A DNA stretch of 64,000 nt from Nisaea sp. (GCF_017640745.1 NZ_JAEPQA010000004.1:11803-75802); one strand, 5' to 3'. Shown: positions 46,002 through 54,878, counted from the stretch's first letter. Notes: generated by a model from the sequence alone, not told the origin. Numbers and translations are program-made.

Positions 46002-47318
46002 TCAGTCACCGAGCCCCCGCTCGATCCGGGGATAATAGAGCGTGAGCGTGACGGCGCGGACGGCCAGGAACAGGCTGTAGCCGGCCCAAAGCCCGTGATT
46101 GCCGAAGGCGGCGACGAGCGGCGTCGCGGCGGCGACGAAGAGGATCAGGCAGAAGATCATGCTGTTCCGCATTTCCGGACCGCGCGTCGCGCCTATGAAG
46201 ATCCCGTCGAGCTGGAAGGACCAGACAGCGAGGACCGGGAAGGCCGCGACCCAGGGCAGGTAGATCCGTGCCGTTTCGCGCACGCCGTCGATGCTGGTGA
46301 TCAGATCGATGATCGGCCCGCCGGCGAACCAGAAGATCGCCGCGATCAGCAGGGCGAGGACTGCGGCGCCCTTTGTCGTCGCGATCACCGCCTCGCGCAG
46401 GCGGCTGCGCGAGCGGCGACCGATCGCCTCGCCGACCAGCGCTTCGGCGGCATGGGCATAGCCGTCGAGCCCGTAGCCGGCGAAGCTCTTGAAGACCCCG
46501 AAGACCGCGTTCGCCGCCAGCACCGTGTCGCCAAGCTTGGCGCTCTCGTTCATGAAGAAGGCGCCCGCGGTCAGGACTGCGAGAGTGCGCAGGAAGATGT
46601 CCCGGTTCACCGCCATGATCGCTTTCAGGCGCCGGAAATCCGTCAGTTCCCGGAGCGTCGGACGGCGCGCGTCCCGCGGCATCATGCGCCAGACGATCGC
46701 GGCCCCGACGGCAAGGCCGGCATATTGCGCGATCACCGTCGCGAGTGCGACGCCCTCGATGCCCCAGCCCAGCACCAGCACGAAATAGAGATTGAGCACC
46801 ACATTGGCGGAATTGATCAACAGCTGCTGCACCAGCCCGGCGCGCATCGCCTGCATGCCGAAAAGCCAGCCGAGGAGAGAGAAATTGCAGAGCGCCGCCG
46901 GCGCCGCCCAGACGCGGATGGCGAAATAGCTGCGCGCCGCCTCCTCCACTTCGGCGCTGCCTTCGAGCAGCGCGAAGGCCGTCTCCTCGATCGGGACCGA
47001 TAGCAAAACGCAGCCAGCCCCGAAGAGGAGCCCCAGAATCAGCGCACGGCCGAGCGCGGCGATCACCTCCGTGCCGTCGCCCGCGCCTTTCGCCTGCGCG
47101 ACGAAGCCGGTGGTTCCCATCCGCAGGAAACCGAAGCCCCAGTAGATATAGTCGAAGAGCAGGGAGCCGAGCGCGACACCGCCGATATAGAAAGCCGCGT
47201 CCAGATGGCCGACCACCGCCGTGTCGACGGCACCGACGAGCGGGATGGTCAGGTTCGAGAGCACGACCGGCCAGGCGAGGCGCCAGACCCTTCGGTTCAT
47301 TGTCAGTTCGCTGGGCAC
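46002..47318 (-). CDS. MATE family efflux transporter
   Basis: The 438-residue protein has about twelve hydrophobic helices and the DinF/MATE features NLTIPLVGAVDTAVVGHL near the N-terminus and GLDGYAHAAEALVGEAIG in the middle. It exports drugs or metabolites using a cation gradient. The start is a GTG at 47318 or an ATG at 47300 (MNRRVWRLAW); neither has an ideal ribosome site. It is downstream of cobD on the same strand, 127 bases away. Confidence 0.9.
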   Translation of the reverse strand: MPSELTMNRRVWRLAWPVVLSNLTIPLVGAVDTAVVGHLDAAFYIGGVALGSLLFDYIYWGFGFLRMGTTGFVAQAKGAGDGTEVIAALGRALILGLLFGAGCVLLSVPIEETAFALLEGSAEVEEAARSYFAIRVWAAPAALCNFSLLGWLFGMQAMRAGLVQQLLINSANVVLNLYFVLVLGWGIEGVALATVIAQYAGLAVGAAIVWRMMPRDARRPTLRELTDFRRLKAIMAVNRDIFLRTLAVLTAGAFFMNESAKLGDTVLAANAVFGVFKSFAGYGLDGYAHAAEALVGEAIGRRSRSRLREAVIATTKGAAVLALLIAAIFWFAGGPIIDLITSIDGVRETARIYLPWVAAFPVLAVWSFQLDGIFIGATRGPEMRNSMIFCLILFVAAATPLVAAFGNHGLWAGYSLFLAVRAVTLTLYYPRIERGLGD

Positions 47319-47445
47319 GTGGCGGAGCTTTCCCGGGACGGCGATGGCGCGATGTAGACCGCCGGCACCTTAGAGGCAACCGCTCCCGCAAGGTCGGTAA
47401 AAAATCGAACCGCGGGACAACATCCATGTGGAGCAGGGCAGGTTC

Positions 47446-48426
47446 TCAGAGGAAGAGCAGCCCGATCAGGACGACGGCGAGCATCAGCGCGAGGCAGGCC
47501 AGACGGAAGAGCGAGAGGGTGCGGAGGATGTCGCCCGGATTTGCCTCCGCCCTGCCATCGCCCATCCAGGCATCCTCGACCGTCTCCCCGCCATAGACCC
47601 GGGGCCCGGCGAGGCGCAGTCCGAGCGCGCCCGCCGTCGCCGCCTCGGGCCAGCCGGCATTGGGCGAGCGGTGCTTGCGCGCGTCCCGGAAGGTTGCCTT
47701 GTAGGAAGCGGCCGGATCGGCGTCCGGCAGCGCGAAGGCCGCCGCCCAGAACAGCACCGCCGAGATCCGCGCCGGAACGAAGTTCGCGAAATCGTCAAGC
47801 CGCGCCGAGGCCCGGCCGAAATCGAGATAGCGCGCGTTCTTGTGCCCGATCATGCTGTCGGCCGTGTTCAGCGCCTTGTAGGCGAGCAGGCCGGGCAGCC
47901 CCCCGAGGAGGTACCAAAAGGCCGGCGCGACCACGCCGTCGGAGAAATTCTCCGCTGCGGTCTCGATCGCCGCCCGGCAGACCCCGGCCTCGTCGAGCCG
48001 CTCCGGATCGCGCCCGACGATCATCGAGACCGCCTTGCGGGCACCGGCGAGCCCGTCCTCCCCGAACCCGACGGCGACGGCCCGGACGTGATCGTAGAGA
48101 CTGCGCTGGGCGAGGAAGACCGACGCGATCGCCGCCTCCAGAAGCCATCCATACGGGAGCCCCGAGACCGCGCGGTGCAGGAGCCACCCCGCCGCTGCCG
48201 CGCCGGTCAGGAGAACGGTGAGCAGCAGAACACCACGGCGGCGGCGCTCGGCGTCCGGCAGGGCGGGATCGTTCAGCCGCGCCTCACCCCAGGCGATGGC
48301 CCGGCCGAACAGAACCACCGGGTGCGGCAGCCGGTTCCAGACGCGCGGCGGATCGCCGACAAGCGCGTCGATGAGCAGCGCGAGGCAGAGAATTCCGCTC
48401 GTCCCGGTGAAGAAAGCCTCAGCCAT
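47446..48426 (-). CDS. cobD: Adenosylcobinamide-phosphate synthase
   Basis: The 326-residue CbiB/CobD membrane enzyme attaches aminopropanol (phosphate) to adenosylcobyric acid in cobalamin synthesis. It has the N-terminal ALLIDALVGDPPRVWNRLPHPVVLFG, AAETAAENFSDGVVAP, MIGHKNARYLDFGRASARLDD and the helices of the family. cobP lies 580 bases away on the same strand; the two are separated by the 77-residue gene on the opposite strand. Confidence 0.94.
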   Translation of the reverse strand: MAEAFFTGTSGILCLALLIDALVGDPPRVWNRLPHPVVLFGRAIAWGEARLNDPALPDAERRRRGVLLLTVLLTGAAAAGWLLHRAVSGLPYGWLLEAAIASVFLAQRSLYDHVRAVAVGFGEDGLAGARKAVSMIVGRDPERLDEAGVCRAAIETAAENFSDGVVAPAFWYLLGGLPGLLAYKALNTADSMIGHKNARYLDFGRASARLDDFANFVPARISAVLFWAAAFALPDADPAASYKATFRDARKHRSPNAGWPEAATAGALGLRLAGPRVYGGETVEDAWMGDGRAEANPGDILRTLSLFRLACLALMLAVVLIGLLFL

Positions 48427-48540
48427 TTTTCCGCCTTTGCCGATCGCCCCGCAGGGCCGCGGGGGTGCCGTTCACTGCCACGATCCGGGGCATCAAATAC
48501 ATAGCAATTTATATAAATCCACAGCAAAAATGAGGCCTTC
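48427..48540. other. cobD upstream region
   Basis: AT-rich spacer upstream of cobD. On the minus strand a TATGTA-type -10 lies near 48502 with a TTGCTG-like -35 about 18 bases upstream, a plausible cobD promoter. No cobalamin riboswitch signature (B12 box-like conserved core) is visible. Confidence 0.35.
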
Positions 48541-48569
48541 TTGACAAATGACCAACGATTCCACATACT
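48541..48569 (+). promoter_or_regulatory. Consensus sigma-70 promoter, plus strand
   Basis: TTGACA at 48541-48546, exactly 17 bases, then CATACT at 48564-48569. Transcription would begin near 48576 and read through a hairpin (48587-48611) toward the small membrane protein gene at 48762, giving a leader of about 185 bases. Confidence 0.65.
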
Positions 48570-48579
48570 TGCTGACGAC

Positions 48580-48661
48580 AAAAAAGCGGCCCGATCAGGG
48601 CGACCGGGCCGTTGAATTTTAAAGTGAGTTCTCACAAGGAGAATCGGCTAAGGGACTCACC
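48580..48661 (-). ncRNA. Candidate small antisense RNA (about 80 bases)
   Basis: On the minus strand a promoter-like pair (TTGTAA at 48697-48692, 17 bases, CATACT at 48674-48669) predicts a start near 48661. The transcript would have a GTGAGT/ACTCAC stem whose loop carries CTCCTT, which resembles an anti-Shine-Dalgarno sequence. It would end at a strong hairpin (48611-48605 with 48593-48587) followed by six U (48585-48580). It would be wholly antisense to the leader of the small membrane protein transcript. No protein is encoded. This is inferred from sequence signals alone. Confidence 0.4.
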
Positions 48662-48668
48662 GTAAAGA

Positions 48669-48697
48669 AGTATGCACTTTTCGATTTTAATTTACAA
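48669..48697 (-). promoter_or_regulatory. Promoter for the candidate antisense RNA
   Basis: TTGTAA and CATACT separated by 17 bases on the minus strand, in very AT-rich DNA. The -35 is less perfect than that of the opposed plus-strand promoter. Confidence 0.4.
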
Positions 48698-48761
48698 TAC
48701 GTAAACACATTTCGTTTAGTTAGTTGGACCGCCTATTCATTTACGTTTGAAAGGGCTGACG

Positions 48762-48995
48762 ATGAAACGGCGATATTTCACCCGCAGGAGGCACGCCATC
48801 AAGGCGAACCTTCTCTGGATCAGAACCACGAGCTGGATCGCGGCCCCGTGCCTCGCGATGTGGCTCGGTTACAGAGTGGTTTCTCAGGGAACCCTGGACG
48901 TGATCGCGGTTGCGATCATCGCGGTCCTGGCAGCCATCTACCTCGTTTCCGTGCTCCGCGTCCGAGGTCTTTCGGGCGAATGGACCTTCTTCTGA
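48762..48995 (+). CDS. Small hypothetical membrane protein (two predicted helices)
   Basis: The 77-residue product has a very basic N-terminus (MKRRYFTRRRHAIK) and two hydrophobic helices (about 24-42 and 50-68), ending EWTFF. The ATG at 48762 has AAGGG 7 bases upstream. No family is recognised. It has a long predicted leader with a consensus promoter and an opposed candidate antisense RNA. That layout is reminiscent of type I toxin genes, although the protein is longer than most such toxins. It could equally be an ordinary small inner-membrane protein. Confidence 0.6.
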   Translation: MKRRYFTRRRHAIKANLLWIRTTSWIAAPCLAMWLGYRVVSQGTLDVIAVAIIAVLAAIYLVSVLRVRGLSGEWTFF

Positions 48996-49007
48996 GGCCG
49001 GTGCGCC

Positions 49008-49541
49008 TCAGCCTCCCTTTACCGAAACAGGCAATCCGGCGACGACGAGCGTGACCTCGTCCGCCGCCGCGGCGATGCGCTGGTTCAGACGCCCCGCGTG
49101 ATCGCGGAACTGCCGCGCCAGCCTGTTTTCCGGAACGATCCCGTAACCGACCTCGTTCGCCACCAGCACCAGCCTGCCGCCCGGCCACGCCGAGACGGCA
49201 TCGGTCAGCCCGTCGATCTCCGTCCCGATGTCAGAACCCGCGAGCAGGTGGTTGGTCAGCCAGAGGGTCAGGCAATCGACCAGCAGCACCCTGCCCTCTC
49301 CGGCCTCGCGCATGAGCACGCCCGCAAGATCCATGGTCTCCTCGATCGTGCGCCAGCCGTCCCCGACGCGCTCCGCCTTATGCTGCGCGACGCGTTCGCG
49401 CATTTCCGCGTCCCGCGCCTCGGCCGTGGCGATATAGATCCGCTCGCCGCCCGCGGCCCGGCAAAGCGCTTCGGCATAGCGGCTCTTGCCCGATCTCGCC
49501 CCGCCGAGCACCAGCGTCACCCCGGCTCCGTCCTGCGTCAT
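49008..49541 (-). CDS. cobP: Bifunctional adenosylcobinamide kinase/adenosylcobinamide-phosphate guanylyltransferase
   Basis: The 177-residue CobP/CobU has the P-loop GGARSGKSRYAE near residue 14, ATAEARDAEM with the conserved E-R-H region after it, and VLLVDCLTLWLTNHL near residue 85 followed by EVGYGIVPENRLAR. It phosphorylates adenosylcobinamide and then forms the GDP intermediate for nucleotide-loop assembly. I chose the ATG at 49541, with GGAGCGGAA upstream. It belongs with cobD, separated by the small membrane-protein region. Confidence 0.92.
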   Translation of the reverse strand: MTQDGAGVTLVLGGARSGKSRYAEALCRAAGGERIYIATAEARDAEMRERVAQHKAERVGDGWRTIEETMDLAGVLMREAGEGRVLLVDCLTLWLTNHLLAGSDIGTEIDGLTDAVSAWPGGRLVLVANEVGYGIVPENRLARQFRDHAGRLNQRIAAAADEVTLVVAGLPVSVKGG

Positions 49542-49642
49542 TTCCGCTCCACGATCAATCGCCTGTTCCCGATCACGGCCGGCAGGGTACACTCAGGCGA
49601 ACCTGATGCCCAAGCGGCCGGCAATGCAAACGGGAGCGAGAG

Positions 49643-49846
49643 ATGCCACAAGACGATCTGACCATGAGCGCGCAGCTGCTCCTGGAGTCGGTCGAGGAAG
49701 AGAACACCGACCTGCACGAGGCCTGGGAGCAACTTCAGCGCATCCTCAACACGATGCGGGCCGAGGGCCTGCAGCCGCCGGAGGACCTCCTGAAGCTCGA
49801 GGAGCGGATGCAGGCGGATTTCGCGGCCGACAATTCGGAGACCTGA
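49643..49846 (+). CDS. Hypothetical small acidic helical protein
   Basis: The 67-residue product MPQDDLTMSAQLLLESVEEE and onward is strongly helical and acidic with no membrane segment or cysteines. The ATG follows a GGGAGCGAGAG stretch. It is divergent from cobP and converges on the gamma-glutamyltransferase family gene. The family is not recognised. GC-rich third positions support coding. Confidence 0.55.
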   Translation: MPQDDLTMSAQLLLESVEEENTDLHEAWEQLQRILNTMRAEGLQPPEDLLKLEERMQADFAADNSET

Positions 49847-49852
49847 ACCGCG

Positions 49853-51373
49853 CTAGCGCACCATCCCGGCGGCCCGCGCCCGCGGGTCGCCGACGGCGGC
49901 CATCGTCCCGTCGTCATTGACGCCGACGGCCTGCACCGAGGCCAGCATCGGATCGCGGCCGGGGCTGAGCGTAAGCTTCAGGCCACGTGAGTCCGCGAGC
50001 GGCTGAACCGTTTCCTCGAGTTCCTGATCCGCCAGCATGGACTCGGTCTCGGCATGGACCCGGGCCCTGCCGACTGCGTCCGGAAGGGCATCGCCCAGCA
50101 CCAGCCGGTTGAACAGCACCTGCATGATCGAGGTCGGAATGCGGGTCGATCCCGAGGCCCCGATCGCCATGCGGATCTTCCCGTCCCGGAACATCAGGCT
50201 CGGCATCATGCTGGAGACAGGGCGCTTGCCGGCAACCACCTCGTTCGGATTGCCCGGCCAGGGACTGAACAGCATCATCTGGTTGTTCAGGAGGATGCCG
50301 GTGCCCGGCAGCACGACACCCGAATGGTTGTTGTTCGAGTAGGTGATGCAGGCCGCGTTGCCGTCCCGGTCGATGACGGCCAGACTTGTGGTTTCGCTCG
50401 ACTCGCCCGGCGCCGCTTTCAGAAAGGCCGGATCGCCGAAACTCGCTGCCCGCTTGCGGAACATCGCCAGCATCGCGTCGGCGAGCTGTCCGTAATGCGC
50501 GCCGTCCGTGACCGTCTCGCCCTCGAGCGCCGCCAGCCCGGCGAAGACCAGGCTGCCGGAAGAGGGCGGCGGCATGGTCGCGACGTCGTATCCCCTGAAT
50601 CTGGCCGTCGCGGGATCGCGCCAGATCGCTTCGTACCCCATGAGGTCCGCTTTCGAGAGAAAACCGTCATGCGCCTCCATCTCGGCGATCAGGAGGTCGC
50701 CGAGCACGCCCTCGTAGAGAACCTCAGGCCCCTGCTTCGCGATCAGGCGCAGCGAGGCGCCGTATTCCGGGTTCGCCATCTCGTCGCCGGCACGATAGAG
50801 ACTGCCGTCGGGTTTCAGCAGGAGTTTGCGCGTGGCCGGTGTCAGGCTCAGCAGCTTCTCCGTGCGCGCCATGCGCAGCGCCGCCTTGTGGCCAACGCGG
50901 AAACCGCCTTCGGCAAGCGCGATCGCCGGCGCCAGGACGTCCGCCATCGCCAGCTTGCCGAATTTCGCCTGCGCCGCGCCGAGACCGCGCACCGAACCCG
51001 GCACCGCAACCGAGCGGTGCCCGCGTTCGTTCTCGCGTCCCTTCACCCGGATCACATATTCATTGCCGGCATCCATCGAGGCATAGAGTTCGTATTTCGC
51101 CGCTGCGGGACAGGTGCCGAGAAAGTCGATGCTTTCCGTCCGGCCGCTCGCCGCGTCATGCAGGATCATGAAACCGCCGGCGCCGATCCCGCTGTCGAGC
51201 GGCTCCACCGTGCCCATCACATAGGCTGCGGCCACAGCGGCATCGATGGCGTTGCCGCCCGCCTCCAGGATATCGAGCGCCGCGCGCGTCGCATCCGCGT
51301 TGCCTGTGGCGGCCGCGCCGACCTGCGGCTTGCCCTGCTGCCAGGTGGAGGGGATAGGTTCCGGATCGGCCAT
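49853..51373 (-). CDS. Gamma-glutamyltransferase family protein
   Basis: The 506-residue N-terminal-nucleophile hydrolase has AALDILEAGGNAIDAAVAAA near the N-terminus, SGIGAGGFMILHD, and the autocleavage region ETTSLAVIDRDGNAACITY near residue 325, where a Thr becomes the nucleophile. GKRPVSSMMPSLMF and GASGSTRIPTSIMQVL follow. It is cytoplasmic or periplasmic; no convincing signal peptide is seen. Substrate could be a gamma-glutamyl or acyl compound. I chose the ATG at 51373; the frame continues upstream without other support. Confidence 0.87.
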   Translation of the reverse strand: MADPEPIPSTWQQGKPQVGAAATGNADATRAALDILEAGGNAIDAAVAAAYVMGTVEPLDSGIGAGGFMILHDAASGRTESIDFLGTCPAAAKYELYASMDAGNEYVIRVKGRENERGHRSVAVPGSVRGLGAAQAKFGKLAMADVLAPAIALAEGGFRVGHKAALRMARTEKLLSLTPATRKLLLKPDGSLYRAGDEMANPEYGASLRLIAKQGPEVLYEGVLGDLLIAEMEAHDGFLSKADLMGYEAIWRDPATARFRGYDVATMPPPSSGSLVFAGLAALEGETVTDGAHYGQLADAMLAMFRKRAASFGDPAFLKAAPGESSETTSLAVIDRDGNAACITYSNNNHSGVVLPGTGILLNNQMMLFSPWPGNPNEVVAGKRPVSSMMPSLMFRDGKIRMAIGASGSTRIPTSIMQVLFNRLVLGDALPDAVGRARVHAETESMLADQELEETVQPLADSRGLKLTLSPGRDPMLASVQAVGVNDDGTMAAVGDPRARAAGMVR

Positions 51374-51578
51374 GGGGTGTCTTTCCTGAATTGCGCGAAG
51401 GCGGGAGTGTGGCGCTTCGAAACCGCGATGTACATCCGTATTACGGGAAGGATTGTTCCCGTGAAGTCCCTCCAGTCGTGCCCACAGGGAGCCTTGTACG
51501 GTACGGTCGACCGGGCTATGTCGGACACGGTCGCCCGAGGCGGCCTCCCGCCTTCCGGAACCCGAAAGAGACGCCCCC

Positions 51579-52577
51579 GTGACGAAGCCGCTCAAACTGC
51601 TCCTGACCCAGCCGAAAGACAGCCCGCGCTACAATCTGCTGAAGAAGCACCTGACGACCGATTGGGACATCGTCACCTGGGCGAAGGATGACGGCGAGGA
51701 GGCCTTCCGCGAGCGGGTCGGGGATGTCGACGTGATCGTCGGCGGCGGCGTGCCGGAGCTGCCCAAGGGCATTCCGCTGAAGCTGTTCCAGATCCCCTTC
51801 ACCGGCTACGATTGGATCACGCCGGAAGAGGTGCCGGCCGGCACCGTCTTCTGCAACACCTTCGAGCACGAGACCACGATCGCCGAGCATGTGCTGGCCG
51901 GGATGCTGGAGTTCCAGCTCGGCCTGATGCGAGAGACCCATCCGATGATGCGGTCCCAGTCCTACAATGGGCGCGATATCTCCAAGGGCCCGATGCACCG
52001 GGAAATGCGCGGCCAGACCGTCGGCATCGTCGGCTACGGCCATATCGGCCGCGAGGTGGCGAAACGCTGCAAGGCCTTCGACATGAGGGTGATGGCGCTC
52101 TCCCGCACGAAGCGGGACGAGCCGGGCCTGGTCGACTGGTATGGCACCACCGACGAGCTGGACACGCTGCTGCAGGAAAGCGATTTCGTCGTCGTCACCG
52201 CACCGCTCTCCGAGGAGACGCGCGGCATGATCGACCGCGACGCCTTCAACCGGATGAAGCCGGACGCGGTGATCTGCAATGTCGGCCGCGGCCCGGTGAT
52301 CGACGAGGCCGCGCTCTACGAGGCGCTATCCACCAAGCGGATCCGCGGCGGGATCATCGACGTCTGGTACGTCTATCCCTCGAAGAAGGACCCCAACCCC
52401 TGGCCCTCCAAGTTCCCCTTCCAGAAGCTCGACAACATCATCATGTCGCCGCACAACTCCGCCTGGAGCAATGAGATGAGCGACCGCCGCTGGGCCTTCG
52501 TCGCCGCCAATCTCGACCGCTTCGCGCGCGGCGAGGAACTGGAGAACTTCTGCTTCGAGGGCACCCGGCAGGGCTGA
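51579..52577 (+). CDS. D-isomer specific 2-hydroxyacid dehydrogenase
   Basis: The 332-residue enzyme has VGIVGYGHIGREVAKRC (NAD(P) binding) near residue 148, VVVTAPLSEETRG, NVGRGPVIDEAALYEAL, and a PHNSAW His region near residue 288. The substrate is unknown; formate- or phosphoglycerate-type oxidation is possible. The GTG at 51579 is the start. It is divergent from the gamma-glutamyltransferase gene with about 205 bases between starts. A dispersed repeat follows. Confidence 0.9.
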   Translation: MTKPLKLLLTQPKDSPRYNLLKKHLTTDWDIVTWAKDDGEEAFRERVGDVDVIVGGGVPELPKGIPLKLFQIPFTGYDWITPEEVPAGTVFCNTFEHETTIAEHVLAGMLEFQLGLMRETHPMMRSQSYNGRDISKGPMHREMRGQTVGIVGYGHIGREVAKRCKAFDMRVMALSRTKRDEPGLVDWYGTTDELDTLLQESDFVVVTAPLSEETRGMIDRDAFNRMKPDAVICNVGRGPVIDEAALYEALSTKRIRGGIIDVWYVYPSKKDPNPWPSKFPFQKLDNIIMSPHNSAWSNEMSDRRWAFVAANLDRFARGEELENFCFEGTRQG

Positions 52578-52597
52578 ACCGGCCATTAATAACGGTC

Positions 52598-52678
52598 GTC
52601 ACCCCGGCGCAGGCCGGGGCCCAGAGGATCGAACGGTGCCGCGTGGCCTCCCTGGGTCCCGGCCTCCGCCGGGATGAC
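52598..52678. repeat. Dispersed palindromic intergenic repeat, copy D
   Basis: Starts GTCACCCCGGCGCAGGCCGG and ends CTCCGCCGGGATGAC, each end self-complementary. It lies between the 2-hydroxyacid dehydrogenase and the porin terminator. Confidence 0.75.
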
Positions 52679-52716
52679 GATTGAGGGAGAGTTATTCACC
52701 CTCACGCCCCGAACGC

Positions 52717-52744
52717 AAAACGGCCGGGCGCAGAGGCCCGGCCG
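52717..52744 (-). terminator. Intrinsic terminator after the porin gene
   Basis: Perfect 8-bp stem CGGCCGGG (52721-52728) with CCCGGCCG (52737-52744), followed on the minus strand by TTTT (52720-52717). It lies about 30 bases after the porin stop codon. Confidence 0.75.
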
Positions 52745-52774
52745 GATCGCTTCGGCGGAGGCAGGGGGCTCCGC

Positions 52775-53875
52775 TCAGAATTCGATGGTCAGGCCGACGA
52801 GCGCGGCGGTGCCCTTGTTCTCGGTGCCGGTCTCGTCCTTGAACTTGCTGTGGAACAGCGTGCCGATCAGGCTGACGCCCGGGCCGACCTCGTAATTCGC
52901 CGACAGCATCACGGTGTCGTTCTTGCTCTCGCCCGCGACCGCGACCTGGTCCTCGAACTCGCCCCTGTAATAGGAGAGGCTGACGGTCACCGGATCGAAG
53001 GCGTAGGAGACGCCGATATCGAAGCCCTCGCCATCGAGCGAGGTCGCCGTGTCGGTTCCCTGGGCGCCGTTGCCATCGGTCTTGGCGTAGGAGCCGCCAA
53101 GGGTAAACCCGGCATGGCTGACCTCGAAGCCAAGGCTGTAGCCCTCGGCGTCACTGGCGCTGGCGTTCGGCGCGGAGGCGGTCATGAACCCGGCAGCAAG
53201 CGCGAGCGAGGTATCCTCGCCGAAGTCGCGGACATAGTTCACGCCGATGGCGATGCCGTCGTGATAGAGGTCCTCGCCCGGCTGGGCGTTGTTGTCGCGC
53301 TCGAATTCCGGGGTGTAGGAGACGCCGAGCTGCAGGTCCATGAAGCGCGGCGTGTAGTAGCTGAGCTTCGTTCCCTTGTCCTCGCCGAGGAAGAGGTAGG
53401 TCGACTTGAAGGCCGAATCGGAATCGCCGCCGGTCGGATTGTCAATCCAGTCGTCGATATCCGCATCGTTGATGCCGAGCCCGACATCCGGCGCAGCGTA
53501 ATGCATCTGCGCGGCCGCATTGTCCCGCTTGCCAAGCTCCAGCCGGCCGAACTTCGCTTCGGTCCAGGCGTAGCTGTCCTTGACCTGCTCGCCATTGTCC
53601 GAATTGCCGTTCATCACCACTTCGAGGCCGACCTGCAGGCCGGTGTCCATGGTGAATTCGCCGGCGAAGCCGATCTCCGTATCCGACTTCTGGTCGAACC
53701 CGGTGGTGTCGGTCGCGGCGCCGTTATCGTCGTTGTTCGCATATCCGAAATACTGGGTCATGTAGCCTTCGATACCGACGGAGAGCTTCTCCGCGGCATG
53801 CGCAGACGGAATCCAGGCGGCAGAGAGCGCCGCGAGCGCGACAGTCGCGCCTGTGCGTTTCAGGGACAGGTTCAC
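52775..53875 (-). CDS. Gram-negative outer-membrane porin
   Basis: The 366-residue protein has a signal peptide (VNLSLKRTGATVALAALSAA, cleaved after HA) and a beta-barrel sequence rich in alternating polar and aromatic residues. It ends LTIEF with the C-terminal Phe recognised by the BAM complex. Acidic loops such as ANNDDNGAATDTTG fit external loops. The GTG at 53875 has AAGGAGA upstream, deciding the start. Small-solute diffusion is the expected role; specificity is unknown. Confidence 0.88.
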   Translation of the reverse strand: MNLSLKRTGATVALAALSAAWIPSAHAAEKLSVGIEGYMTQYFGYANNDDNGAATDTTGFDQKSDTEIGFAGEFTMDTGLQVGLEVVMNGNSDNGEQVKDSYAWTEAKFGRLELGKRDNAAAQMHYAAPDVGLGINDADIDDWIDNPTGGDSDSAFKSTYLFLGEDKGTKLSYYTPRFMDLQLGVSYTPEFERDNNAQPGEDLYHDGIAIGVNYVRDFGEDTSLALAAGFMTASAPNASASDAEGYSLGFEVSHAGFTLGGSYAKTDGNGAQGTDTATSLDGEGFDIGVSYAFDPVTVSLSYYRGEFEDQVAVAGESKNDTVMLSANYEVGPGVSLIGTLFHSKFKDETGTENKGTAALVGLTIEF

Positions 53876-54011
53876 CGAATTTCTCCTTGGGGCGAGGTGA
53901 CCGCGAGCCGGTTCGTGCGGCACCAAATTCTGATCGGATGAATGTGCCTTAGATGAGAATGGTTCGCAATCTCATTTTTGGCGCATTCTGATATTATGTT
54001 ATACTATAACA

Positions 54012-54878
54012 TTACTGCAAGCCGCTCAGGGCGCCCACCAGCACTTCCGTCAGCGCGGCGCGCGGCGAGACATGCCGCTCCACCACGATCACGCGCCGGC
54101 TGACCGCCGGATCGCCGAACGGAAGCACCCGCAATTCCGCCCGCGCGGCCTCGCCGATCGCATAGGCCGGCACCACCGCGACCCCGAGACCGCGCGAGAC
54201 CATCTCGATGATCGGCTCGATCGCGTCCAGCTCCATCGCCTCGTCCACCTGGAAGGACCGGTCGCGCAGGGCATGCTCGATGATGCGGCCGACGCCGGTG
54301 CGGCGGTTGAAGCGGATGAAGGGATGGCGCGTCAGCAGCTCCATATCGTTCGCACCGGAGAAGTCCCGCGGCGCGATCACGGAAAGCGGCTCCACGAAGA
54401 TCAGGTGCCCCCTCAGTTCCGGCGGCAGGCGCTCGGGCGCTGTCAGGATCGCGGCATCGAGTTCGCCCTGCGCCACCCGGACCAGCAGGCCCGACGAGAG
54501 CCCGCTCTCGATCCTGACCCGGAGCTGCGGATGTGCCTCGTGCAGCCGGGTCAATGCCGCCGGCAGGATCCCGGTACTGGCGGTCTGGATCACGCCGAGC
54601 CGCAGGGTGCCCGCGATCTCTCCGCCCCCGCGCACGATGCGTTTCAGATCCTCGTACTTGCCGAGAATCTCCCGCGCCTCCGGCACCAGCGCGAGGCCGC
54701 GGTCATTCAGCACCGGGGGGCGCCGCGAGCGGTCGAAGAGATCCGCCCCGAGTTCCTCCTCGAGAGTGCGCATCTGCATGCTCACCGCCGACTGGGCGAG
54801 ACCGAGCCGGTCGGCCGCGGCGGCGAAACTCCCGCGGGCGGCGACTTCGAGAAAGATCTGCAGGCGTCGCAGCGACAT
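54012..54878 (-). CDS. LysR family transcriptional regulator
   Basis: The 288-residue LTTR has the N-terminal winged HTH (LQIFLEVAARGSFAAAADRLGLAQSAVSMQM) and a periplasmic-binding-like effector domain (LRLGVIQTASTGILPAALTRL). It is divergent from the acyl-CoA dehydrogenase/ThDP-enzyme pair with 134 bases between start codons, so that pair is its likely target. Nested inverted repeats in that spacer are candidate binding sites. Confidence 0.92.
   Translation of the reverse strand: MSLRRLQIFLEVAARGSFAAAADRLGLAQSAVSMQMRTLEEELGADLFDRSRRPPVLNDRGLALVPEAREILGKYEDLKRIVRGGGEIAGTLRLGVIQTASTGILPAALTRLHEAHPQLRVRIESGLSSGLLVRVAQGELDAAILTAPERLPPELRGHLIFVEPLSVIAPRDFSGANDMELLTRHPFIRFNRRTGVGRIIEHALRDRSFQVDEAMELDAIEPIIEMVSRGLGVAVVPAYAIGEAARAELRVLPFGDPAVSRRVIVVERHVSPRAALTEVLVGALSGLQ

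Noticed and set aside
47446-49541. Cobalamin riboswitch near cobD/cobP
   Set aside because: I looked for a B12-box-like conserved core and found none in 48427-48760 or before nrdJ. The structured sequence near 48600 fits promoters and a terminator better.
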